NCBI RefSeq assembly: GCF_014207845.1
Contig: NZ_JACHLC010000001.1
Location: 1,426,001-1,490,000 of the forward strand
Length of the DNA stretch: 64,000 bases
Direction: 5' to 3'
DNA from: Chryseobacterium shigense
GTDB lineage: Bacteria; Bacteroidota; Bacteroidia; Flavobacteriales; Weeksellaceae
In this document: one piece after another, positions 44,859 through 52,471 of the stretch
How the letters are laid out: each line of letters opens with the position of its first letter
How positions within the stretch are numbered: position 1 is the stretch's first letter
Position numbers and translations under genes: made by a program
The notes under the pieces: generated by a model
Told to the model about the DNA's origin: nothing
Databases searched by the model: none
What the model saw: only the letters and a program-made list of their open reading frames with translations

Positions 44859-44885
44859 AAAGAAGCAATAAATTATTGCTTCTTT
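44859..44885 (-). terminator. Terminator of the tRNA-fMet cluster
   Basis: Stem AAAGAAGCAATAA / TTATTGCTTCTTT; the minus strand runs on into a T tract. It lies just after the last tRNA. Confidence 0.85.
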
Positions 44886-44893
44886 CGTTATAG

Positions 44894-44966
<73 letters not shown>

Positions 44967-45004
44967 GTGTATTTTTAGAGTGCTTACCGAAAGCACTTGC
45001 TTAG

Positions 45005-45077
<73 letters not shown>

Positions 45078-45115
45078 GTATATTTTTAGAGTACTTACCG
45101 AAAGTACTTGCTTAG

Positions 45116-45188
<73 letters not shown>

Positions 45189-45200
45189 ATATTGTGAGTG

Positions 45201-45208
45201 CAAATATA
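45201..45208 (-). promoter_or_regulatory. -7 box of the tRNA-fMet cluster
   Basis: TATATTTG on the minus strand, 12 bp before the first tRNA. No TTTG at -33. Confidence 0.55.
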
Positions 45209-45278
45209 CGGCTATTTTTTGAAAATCCTAATTTTTCTTTTAAATAAAGGACTTTTATGAAAACTATTTTATTATTTG

Positions 45279-45286
45279 TATCTTTG
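45279..45286 (+). promoter_or_regulatory. -7 box of the Sua5 operon, almost touching the start codon
   Basis: TATCTTTG fits TAnnTTTG and ends 4 bp before the ATG at 45291. Transcription would begin at or near the ATG, so the mRNA may be leaderless. It also shows that the in-frame TTG at 45276 is not the start. Confidence 0.55.
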
Positions 45287-45290
45287 TTTT

Positions 45291-45902
45291 ATGGCAAAAA
45301 TACTGAAAATTTACCCCGATAACCCGCAGGAAAATCTTGTGAATGAGGTTATTAAAACTTTACAAAACGGCGGACTGATTATCTATCCTTCCGATACAAT
45401 CTATGCCCTGGGATGTAACATTTTTGATATAAAAGCCATGGAAAAGCTGGCTCAGCTCAAAAAAGTGAAGTTGGAAAAGTCTCAATTCTCTATTATCTGT
45501 AATGATTTAAGCCATCTTTCAGATTTTACAAGACCTATTGACACTTCAGTTTTCAGGTTTCTGAAAAGCCACCTTCCGGGACCGTTTACTTTTATCCTGG
45601 ATGCCAATAAAAGTGTTCCTTTGGCTTATAAAAATCATAAAACTATCGGTATCCGTGTTCCTGACCACCCGATTCCGCAGCTTATTGTGGAAAAACTGGG
45701 GCATCCCATTGCTTCAACCTCTATCAAGGATGATGATGAGATCATTGAATATTCTACAGATCCGGAACTGATTGCTGAAAAATATGACCACCTTGTAGAT
45801 ATTGTCATAGATTCGGGGTATGGCGATAATGTAGCTTCCACTATTGTAGATCTTACTTCTGGAGAACCGGAAGTTATCCGCCAGGGAAAAGGAATTATTT
45901 AG
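45291..45902 (+). CDS. L-threonylcarbamoyladenylate synthase (Sua5/YciO/YrdC family)
   Basis: Makes threonylcarbamoyl-AMP for the t6A37 modification of ANN-decoding tRNAs. The 203-aa protein carries the YrdC core: GGLIIYPSDTIYALGCNIFD, then KKVKLEKSQFSIICNDLSHL and SHLPGPFTFILDANKSVP. IGIRVPDHPIPQLIVEKLG and SIVD-like ASTIVDLTSGEPEVIRQGKG complete the domain. The C-terminal Sua5 extension is absent, so the length is that of YciO/TsaC-type proteins. First of a five-gene run on the plus strand. Confidence 0.9.
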   Translation: MAKILKIYPDNPQENLVNEVIKTLQNGGLIIYPSDTIYALGCNIFDIKAMEKLAQLKKVKLEKSQFSIICNDLSHLSDFTRPIDTSVFRFLKSHLPGPFTFILDANKSVPLAYKNHKTIGIRVPDHPIPQLIVEKLGHPIASTSIKDDDEIIEYSTDPELIAEKYDHLVDIVIDSGYGDNVASTIVDLTSGEPEVIRQGKGII

Positions 45903-45928
45903 CAGAAAATTGATACCTGATCTTTGAG

Positions 45929-46633
45929 ATGATGAGTTTGTACGGTAAATATGCAATGGGAATTCTTTTTTCTTTTGTACTTCTTGCTGCGGTAATGCTT
46001 TATTCCTTTCCGCTTATTTATTGTATTACAGGAATAAAAGGGCTTACTTCAGCTTATTTATTTTACTCCAGGATTATTCTTTGGGTGGTTCTTGCTTTGG
46101 TCTTTCTTTACAATCTATTTATAGAAAAGAATTCCTTTCTGTTATGGAAGGAAAAGCAGTATTCTGTAATGTTCTATCTTAAAGCTGTCATTATTTTATA
46201 TCTGATTTGTGCTTTTGGCGGTTCTTTCTTAAATTTTATCATCCAGGTTTTCACTCATGAAAATGTAAGCAGGAAACTCGTCCGGATCGCATCACTTTTA
46301 AAAAACAATTATTTCCTGATTGTCTCTATCTGCCTTACTGCAGGAATTGTGGAAGAACTTCTCATGCGGGGATATATTCAGCCAAGAATTGAAAAAATAT
46401 ACAATAACCCATACCCTGGCATTTTTATTTCTGCCGTATTATTCGGAATTTTGCACAGTACTTACGGAACACTTGGACAGGTTCTTGTACCTTTCTTTAT
46501 CGGAACCGTTTTTGCTGTATTTTATAAAAAATATTCAAACATTAAAATCCTGATCATCTGCCACTTTATGTACGACTTTGTGTCTATGATGATTATGAAT
46601 TTTATAGACATTAAACATTTATCTGCATTCTAA
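45929..46633 (+). CDS. CPBP-family intramembrane glutamic endopeptidase
   Basis: Polytopic membrane protein of 234 aa with about six hydrophobic segments. The three CPBP (Abi/CAAX-type) motifs are present: EE-x3-R as E142 E143 R147 in GIVEELLMRGYIQPR, H176 in FGILHSTYG, and the last His in ICHFMYDFVSM. It may cleave membrane or prenylated proteins; the substrate is unknown. It lies 26 bp after the Sua5 gene in the same operon. Confidence 0.9.
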   Translation: MMSLYGKYAMGILFSFVLLAAVMLYSFPLIYCITGIKGLTSAYLFYSRIILWVVLALVFLYNLFIEKNSFLLWKEKQYSVMFYLKAVIILYLICAFGGSFLNFIIQVFTHENVSRKLVRIASLLKNNYFLIVSICLTAGIVEELLMRGYIQPRIEKIYNNPYPGIFISAVLFGILHSTYGTLGQVLVPFFIGTVFAVFYKKYSNIKILIICHFMYDFVSMMIMNFIDIKHLSAF

Positions 46634-46637
46634 CATT

Positions 46638-47396
46638 ATGAAAATTATAACTTCTCCCGCAAAATTGATGAACGTTGAAAATTCAACCGGCTTGTTACGA
46701 TCAACAACCCCGAAATTCATCGAAGAAGCTGCATTTATACAATCTTATTTAAAACATAAATCACCAAAATATCTTTCCGAATTAATGGAAATCTCCCCGA
46801 AACTGGCTGATGAGAACTGGGAAAGAAACCAGAAATGGAAAGCCAAACCAACGGCAAAAGAATCTGCACCTGCTATGTTTGCTTTTACAGGAGAGGTTTA
46901 CAGAGGATTGGATGCCAAAACTCTTGATAAAAATGCTGTCGATTATTTACAGAAAAACTACAGGATGCTTTCCGGGCTGTACGGTCTGCTGAAACCATCT
47001 GACAAGGTAATGCTTTACAGGCTGGAAATGGGACGTCATTTTGAATTCGATCAGTATAAAAATTTATATGAATTCTGGAGGGAGAAAATTACGGAACAAC
47101 TAAATTCCGAGATGAAAAAAGGTGAAATTCTTCTCCACCTGGCCAGCACCGAATACGGAAAGGTAATCGACAGAAAAAAATTAAATCATAAGGTCATTGA
47201 TTTTGATTTCTATGAACTTAAAGACGGAAAACTGAAAACCATCGTAGTTTATACCAAGCATGCAAGAGGTCTTATGGTAAGATTCTGTGCGGAAACCAAC
47301 GCCAAAACCCTGAATGATGTAAAAGCATTCAACTATGAAGGCTACCTTATTGATGAGGAAAAATCTACAGACACAAAACTGGTTTTCACAAGGTAA
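46638..47396 (+). CDS. yaaA: YaaA-family peroxide stress protein
   Basis: Cytoplasmic 252-aa protein of the DUF328 family, which binds DNA and lowers free iron damage during peroxide stress in E. coli. It opens MKIITSPAKLMNVENSTGLL, with the family's SPAK motif. Further family segments are AMFAFTGEVYRGLDAKTLDK, LSGLYGLLKPSDKVMLYRLE and KHARGLMVRFCAE. It begins 4 bases after the CPBP stop and its stop abuts the prmC ATG. Confidence 0.94.
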   Translation: MKIITSPAKLMNVENSTGLLRSTTPKFIEEAAFIQSYLKHKSPKYLSELMEISPKLADENWERNQKWKAKPTAKESAPAMFAFTGEVYRGLDAKTLDKNAVDYLQKNYRMLSGLYGLLKPSDKVMLYRLEMGRHFEFDQYKNLYEFWREKITEQLNSEMKKGEILLHLASTEYGKVIDRKKLNHKVIDFDFYELKDGKLKTIVVYTKHARGLMVRFCAETNAKTLNDVKAFNYEGYLIDEEKSTDTKLVFTR

Positions 47397-48248
47397 ATGA
47401 CAATATCAGAATTTAAAAAATATTTTAAAACAGAGATTTCCGGGCTTTATAATGATTCGGAAAGCACTTTTTTATGCTCTGTTTTTATACAGAAAATGGT
47501 AGGCTTCGACTCATTTCATCAGAGAAGATTATCTCATCAGGAACTTCTTATTGCCGATGAAAAGCAACTTATGGAAGCTGTTTCGGGTTTAAAAACCGGC
47601 AGGCCTTATCAACAGATCCTCGGAGAAACTGAGTTTTACGGCATGCTGTTCTTTGTGGATGAAAACGTACTTATCCCGCGTCCTGAAACAGAAGAGCTTC
47701 TCGAAATGGCAATCCGTGAAATCCGGGGCTCAAAACTTAATGCTCAAAACTTAAAGATTCTGGATATAGGAACCGGTAGCGGAGTGATTCCCCTGGTACT
47801 GAAAAAATACTTTCCACATGCAGAAGTTTCCTCTGTTGATTTTTCTGAAAAAGCTTTGGAAACAGCAAAAAGAAATGCTGAACACCATCAGCTGGAAATT
47901 AATTTTATTCATGCAGATTACCTGAACTTTGAATTATCGGAAAATTATGATATCATCATTTCCAATCCTCCATATATAGGAATTGAAGAGGAATCCGACA
48001 TTGCAGATTCTGTAAAGGAGTTTGAGCCTAAAATGGCGCTCTTCTCCCCTGTTCAGGATGCCCTGATCTTCTACCGTAAAATTGCAGAGGATTCAAAGCA
48101 ATATTTGAAAAATAACGGGCTTCTGTTTCTGGAAATCAATCAAAAACTGGGGCCTGAAACGCTTGAATTATACACGCAACATTTTTCCGAAGCTCATCTT
48201 ATCAAAGATTTATCGGAAAATAACCGATTTATTTTTGGAAAGAAATAA
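47397..48248 (+). CDS. prmC: Peptide chain release factor N5-glutamine methyltransferase
   Basis: Methylates the Gln of the GGQ loop in release factors RF1/RF2 using S-adenosylmethionine. The 283-aa protein has the PrmC N-terminal helical domain, then the linker motif VLIPRPETEELLE, the SAM-binding loop DIGTGSGVI (123-131) and the catalytic NPPY (190-193, ISNPPYIG). The C-terminus (LLFLEINQKLG) also fits. Translation directly follows yaaA (TAA-ATG). Confidence 0.96.
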   Translation: MTISEFKKYFKTEISGLYNDSESTFLCSVFIQKMVGFDSFHQRRLSHQELLIADEKQLMEAVSGLKTGRPYQQILGETEFYGMLFFVDENVLIPRPETEELLEMAIREIRGSKLNAQNLKILDIGTGSGVIPLVLKKYFPHAEVSSVDFSEKALETAKRNAEHHQLEINFIHADYLNFELSENYDIIISNPPYIGIEEESDIADSVKEFEPKMALFSPVQDALIFYRKIAEDSKQYLKNNGLLFLEINQKLGPETLELYTQHFSEAHLIKDLSENNRFIFGKK

Positions 48249-48258
48249 AAATTGAATA

Positions 48259-48618
48259 ATGGAGATCATTACACATTCTGTTAACGATATAAAAATAGCT
48301 GAAATTATTTCTGATGAAATCATTATCCAATCTGCTCAGGACGGACTGGATCTTCTTGGAAATGCATACTATCAAGGCTTTGACAAGATGATTATTTATG
48401 AAAAAAATATTACCCCTGAATTCTTTGATCTGAAAACAAAAATAGCGGGAGATATCCTGCAGAAATTCTCCAATTACCGTGTCAGTCTCGCCATTGTGGG
48501 AGAATTTGAAAAATATGAAAGTAAAAGTATCAGGGATTTTATTTTTGAAAGTAATAAAACGAAACATATCAACTTTGCTGAAACTTTGGAAGATGCTTTA
48601 GGCAGGCTTGGAAAGTGA
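48259..48618 (+). CDS. DUF4180 domain protein
   Basis: 119-aa cytoplasmic protein. MEIITHSVNDIKIAEIISDE and QSAQDGLDLLGNAYYQGFDK match the DUF4180 family from memory. The fold is probably a STAS-like alpha/beta sandwich, by inference. Function unknown. Last gene of the operon from Sua5, 10 bp after prmC. No terminator stem follows clearly; the 138 bp to the next gene hold a degenerate copy of the REP-like repeat (48653-48726). Confidence 0.75.
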   Translation: MEIITHSVNDIKIAEIISDEIIIQSAQDGLDLLGNAYYQGFDKMIIYEKNITPEFFDLKTKIAGDILQKFSNYRVSLAIVGEFEKYESKSIRDFIFESNKTKHINFAETLEDALGRLGK

Positions 48619-48652
48619 TAAATTATTTTAAAAAGATACATCTGCTTTTATA

Positions 48653-48726
48653 AACCACAAATTACACAGATTTTCACACAAATATTTCTACAAATAAAAT
48701 TTGCATAATCACTAAATCTGTGAGAG
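48653..48726. repeat. Degenerate copy of the REP-like inverted repeat
   Basis: Begins AACCACAAATTACACAGATT, similar to the arm at 33710-33738, and ends with CTAAATCTGTGAG in inverse orientation. Many mismatches. Confidence 0.4.
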
Positions 48727-48756
48727 AAAACTACAAAATATCAGAATTAAGAAGCA

Positions 48757-49740
48757 CTATTTCAACCTGTTATTTTTATTCTTGTTTTCAAAAAAACGGA
48801 CTGCATCTTCAACTGCTTTATCAATGGGCTGATATTCAATCCCCAATTCATCTACAGATTTCCGGTTTGAATAAAAATTGTTGATTCTCAACGCTTTCAT
48901 ATTAACAGAGCTGAGATTGGTCTTTATTTTAAGTTTTCTCAAGCCATCTCCAATTAATCCCAATATAATCAAGCCTGGCTTTGGAATGGGGATCATTACA
49001 GGATTCTGTCCTGTTATGGTATTTACTTTCCTGAAAAACTCTTTATAAGTAAGATTTTCATTGGCCAAAAGATATTTTTCCCCGCTTCTCCCGTGCTCAA
49101 CAGCCTTTATAATTCCTTCAGCTACATCTTCTGCATGAACGAAATTTTTCCCACCTTCCGGATAGAATACAATTTTCTTTTTCCAGGCCCAGAAGATAAT
49201 TTTTCCTGAATCCGGCTTGCGATCGTACGCTCCGATCATAAAGGTGGGATTCACAATAACCACCTTTGTCTCCCCGCTTTGCTGAAGAAGGTAATTCTCC
49301 GCTTCCAGTTTGCTCTGTGCGTAATAGGAATGAGTAAAAGGATAAAGCTGTGGAGTCAGCTCGTTTCCCAGACCGTAAGAGTTTCCGTATCCTAAAGTAT
49401 TGGCTGTACTCACAAACAGGAATTTCTTAACCCCAGCGGTAGCCGCTTGCGAAAAGAGATGAACTGCAGCATCATAATTCGTTTTTTTATAATATTTATA
49501 ATTCAGCAGATTCTGCCCGGTTTCCGCAGCAATATGAATAACAGCAGCCACATCCTGCAAATGTTCTGAGATATCTGAGAACAAATCACCTTCTATAAGT
49601 CTGAGATTTTCGCTTTCTTCACCCACCCAGCTACTTTTCTTACGCACCAGAGCAATAACAGAATAATCATATGGTAATAATTTAATGATGGTATTGGTAC
49701 CCAGAAGCCCTGTGGCTCCGGTTACGAAAACTTTTTTCAT
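48757..49740 (-). CDS. NAD-dependent epimerase/dehydratase-family (extended SDR) protein
   Basis: 327 aa with a Rossmann start (KKVFVTGATGLLGTNTIIKLL) and the extended-SDR Tyr/Lys pair in YYAQSKLEAE. Also visible is AAVIHIAAETG, the NAD-binding Ala-Ala strand. Substrate unknown; similar proteins reduce dihydroflavonol-like ketones or act on sugar nucleotides. The frame opens earlier (49791) but the ATG at 49740 overlaps the previous stop as ATGA and starts directly at the fold. Second gene of a two-gene unit with the SDR. Confidence 0.85.
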   Translation of the reverse strand: MKKVFVTGATGLLGTNTIIKLLPYDYSVIALVRKKSSWVGEESENLRLIEGDLFSDISEHLQDVAAVIHIAAETGQNLLNYKYYKKTNYDAAVHLFSQAATAGVKKFLFVSTANTLGYGNSYGLGNELTPQLYPFTHSYYAQSKLEAENYLLQQSGETKVVIVNPTFMIGAYDRKPDSGKIIFWAWKKKIVFYPEGGKNFVHAEDVAEGIIKAVEHGRSGEKYLLANENLTYKEFFRKVNTITGQNPVMIPIPKPGLIILGLIGDGLRKLKIKTNLSSVNMKALRINNFYSNRKSVDELGIEYQPIDKAVEDAVRFFENKNKNNRLK

Positions 49741-50522
49741 GCTTCTATTTCTTTTTTTATGGCACTGGTCATCAGAGGAAGTTTGATCCATATCGGCAGA
49801 ACCTTCATGACCAGCCAGCTGATAGGATTCACCATAATAACGGAATCTTTTTTGAAAAGCTGCCTGATACAGTAGGCAGCTACTTTATTCGGGTCCAGAA
49901 GAGTAAGTTTACCCAGGAAGCCCTGTTTTTCAATTCTTTTGCAAACGTCTATATTGGTTTTCATTGCGCCGGGATTAACAACGCTTACAAAAACGTTTGT
50001 ATCCTTCAGCTCTTCATGAAGTCCTCTCGAAAATGAGTGGATAAAAGTTTTGGAGGCAGGATAAACTGTTTTAAAACCGATTGGTGAAAAAGCCGCCATA
50101 CTTGATACATTCAGGATGTAGGCTTCCGGCTGTCTTAACAGGTTTGGCAGCAGCTGATGGGTAATTAATGAAGTTGCAGCTACATTAACCTGCAGAATTG
50201 TGTTGATATAAGATGGTGAGGCATCTACAAATTTTTTGGTTCCTCCAAGTCCGGCATTATTAATCAGGATATGAATTTCAAAGGAATCATTAAGCCATTC
50301 TGTAAGCTTCATTACATTTTCATTCACAGAAAGATCTACCTCATAATAAGGTGCTTTGATCTGGTAAGTCTCTTCAAGCTGCCGGGAAAGTTCTTTTAAC
50401 TGCTGGCGTGGAAGACTTATTAAAATAACATTGATCTTTTTCCGCGCAAGGTTTTCGGCAAATGCTTTTCCCAGTCCCTGACTTGCCCCTGTTACCACAG
50501 CATATGATTCTTTGGTCTTCAT
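49737..50522 (-). CDS. Short-chain dehydrogenase/reductase (classical SDR)
   Basis: NAD(P)-dependent oxidoreductase of 261 aa. Cofactor motif VTGASQGLGKAFAE (about residues 10-23), structural LINNAGLGG (86-94), catalytic S140 or S141 in LNVSSMAAF and Y154/K158 in VYPASKTF. The C-terminal hydrophobic tail fits membrane-associated 3-ketoacyl or steroid-type reductases, but the substrate is not known. It overlaps the epimerase gene by 4 bases. Confidence 0.92.
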   Translation of the reverse strand: MKTKESYAVVTGASQGLGKAFAENLARKKINVILISLPRQQLKELSRQLEETYQIKAPYYEVDLSVNENVMKLTEWLNDSFEIHILINNAGLGGTKKFVDASPSYINTILQVNVAATSLITHQLLPNLLRQPEAYILNVSSMAAFSPIGFKTVYPASKTFIHSFSRGLHEELKDTNVFVSVVNPGAMKTNIDVCKRIEKQGFLGKLTLLDPNKVAAYCIRQLFKKDSVIMVNPISWLVMKVLPIWIKLPLMTSAIKKEIEA

Positions 50523-50665
50523 AAAACGATTTTATGGTACAAAGCTATCCTGAAAATGCTCCCGGAATGTTCAGAATTATCCGGTTGAACCCATTTTAAA
50601 GCTTTGAAAACAAACGTTACAAATAATTAAAAATCAATTGATTAAATAAAACAGAACGTTTAAAT

Positions 50666-51775
50666 TTATAAACCCGAACTGTTTTTATACTCAGAAGGAG
50701 TCTGCCCGGTAAATTTTTTAAAGGTAGTATTGAAGGAAGTCTTGGAATTGAATCCTGATTCATAAGCAATTCCCAAAATTGACAGTTTGCTCTGAGAATC
50801 TTTGAGAAGTCTTTTAGCATACTCAACCCTGTATTCATTCACATACTGGAAAAAGTTCTTTTTAAAGCCGGTATTAATGACATAAGACAAATGATGGGTG
50901 GAAACCGACAAAAGCTCGGAAAGACGGATCAGGTTAAGCTCACTGTCGAGATAGGGCTTCTGTTTGTACATAACTTCTTCCAGCTGATTTTTAATCCTGG
51001 CTAATTCTTCATCGGAGATCAGTTTTTTCTTCACTTCTTCCATTTCCGGTTCTTCATCAATAGCAATCAGTTCTTCACGCTGCTTTTCTTCCAACGGATA
51101 AATTTCTTTCTGCTTTAAGGAATAATATCCAACAAAATAAATAACCAGTAAGAAAACTCCGTTGATGAAAAAATTCAATGCTTTGGAATCATAGGATAAA
51201 TTATAAACTACATAGATGATATTTATAATAAAGATGATAACCGTGATATATTCCAGCCAGTTGAGATTGATCCCTTCCGTATTGGCAGAAAACTGCTGAA
51301 TCCTTTTTTTATGTTTTCGAATGGTGAAATATGAAAGTCCGGTGTAGAATAAAGCCTGAAAAAGAATTAATCCAATAAAAATATAATTAAAAATACTGTT
51401 ATCCTCAAACCCTCCAAAACGCTGTAGTAAAATATTGATCCAGAAGATAACGGGAAGGATCAGGTATTTCAGGTCTGAAATTTTAAATTTAAATGAAGGA
51501 TTGGTGTAAAATAATACACTGAAATAGAACATAACCGGAGTCAGAAACTGTATCATCTGAACTGAAATGATGGAATGAATCTCTATCGGCGTATCGTTTA
51601 CCAGCGTAAGAATTTCATCCAGCCAGAAGCTCGACCATAAAAAAAGAAACATTCCGAACCAGAAGTTGGCTTTCCTGTTCACCCGTAACGGATTGGAAAG
51701 TTTCAGTACAGAAAGCAAAACCAATGAACCATAGATTAATACAACGATGAAACGGTTTAATTCTGATGTGTTCAT
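50666..51775 (-). CDS. AraC-family regulator with N-terminal multi-pass membrane domain
   Basis: 369 aa. Residues 1 to about 220 hold seven probable transmembrane helices. The C-terminal 110 residues are an AraC helix-turn-helix pair: LIRLSELLSVSTHHLSYVIN and LSILGIAYESGFNSKTSFNTTFKKFTGQTPSEYK. This membrane-sensor plus AraC form is common in Flavobacteriia. Target genes unknown; the SDR-epimerase pair lies next downstream (143 bp) and is a reasonable candidate. It follows the rhomboid gene by 31 bp. Confidence 0.88.
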   Translation of the reverse strand: MNTSELNRFIVVLIYGSLVLLSVLKLSNPLRVNRKANFWFGMFLFLWSSFWLDEILTLVNDTPIEIHSIISVQMIQFLTPVMFYFSVLFYTNPSFKFKISDLKYLILPVIFWINILLQRFGGFEDNSIFNYIFIGLILFQALFYTGLSYFTIRKHKKRIQQFSANTEGINLNWLEYITVIIFIINIIYVVYNLSYDSKALNFFINGVFLLVIYFVGYYSLKQKEIYPLEEKQREELIAIDEEPEMEEVKKKLISDEELARIKNQLEEVMYKQKPYLDSELNLIRLSELLSVSTHHLSYVINTGFKKNFFQYVNEYRVEYAKRLLKDSQSKLSILGIAYESGFNSKTSFNTTFKKFTGQTPSEYKNSSGL

Positions 51776-51806
51776 TGGTTCTGATATTTTGATTAAAGAT
51801 AATCTT

Positions 51807-52460
51807 TTATCCTATTCTCTTCCTGACGAAAATTTCGTAGCCCAGATAGATCAGGGGAAGTGACATGATTCCCAGATACAGAGCGTTATGCATTGCAGTA
51901 TCCGGAGCTACAGCCACCGCATAAACCAATCCGAAAAAAGCGCCTCCAAGATGGGCAGCGTGCCCGATATTATCGTGCTGTCTCGGATTCAGCATCATAT
52001 AAACTGAATATCCAAAGTACAGCAGCCCGAAAAGATATCCCGGAACCGGAATGGGAATAAAGAAAATGTAAATTCCAATATCGGGAATCATTGCTATGGA
52101 CGCAAATAATACCCCTGAAACACCTCCACTCGCTCCTACTGCAGAATACCAGGGCTGTTTCTGGTAAATATAAAGCGAGAGAAAATTCCCAAGCAATATG
52201 GAGCCCAGATATACAATTGCAAAACCTATGTTCCCAAAAGCCTGAATAACAATAGGCCCAAAGAAATACAACGTCAGCATATTAAACACAAGGTGCATGA
52301 TGTCGGCATGCAGAAACCCTGATGAAAGCAGACGGATATATTCTTTTCTGTGCAGGATAGGCCCTACACTGAATTTATACTTTTCAGTAATACCAGGATT
52401 GTTAAATGCAACAAAACTGATAATTGCTGTGATGATAATAAATAAGATGAGAATATTCAT
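51807..52460 (-). CDS. Rhomboid-family intramembrane serine protease
   Basis: Six-helix membrane protease of 217 aa. Catalytic Ser111 in AVGASGGVSGVLFA, His170 in GHAAHLGGAFFG, and the oxyanion Asn60 in HLVFNMLTLYFFG are all in place. Length fits the minimal rhomboid core. Substrate unknown. The start is 11 bases after the parC stop, so it is probably expressed with topoisomerase IV. Confidence 0.93.
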   Translation of the reverse strand: MNILILFIIITAIISFVAFNNPGITEKYKFSVGPILHRKEYIRLLSSGFLHADIMHLVFNMLTLYFFGPIVIQAFGNIGFAIVYLGSILLGNFLSLYIYQKQPWYSAVGASGGVSGVLFASIAMIPDIGIYIFFIPIPVPGYLFGLLYFGYSVYMMLNPRQHDNIGHAAHLGGAFFGLVYAVAVAPDTAMHNALYLGIMSLPLIYLGYEIFVRKRIG

Positions 52461-52471
52461 AAGTTTAATTC

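Noticed and set aside
45276..45290. Sua5 start at the TTG at 45276
   Set aside because: The codon lies upstream of and inside the -7 box region; ATG at 45291 fits the family.
49741..49791. Longer epimerase start at 49791
   Set aside because: Inner ATG at 49740 gives an ATGA overlap with the SDR stop and a clean Rossmann start.
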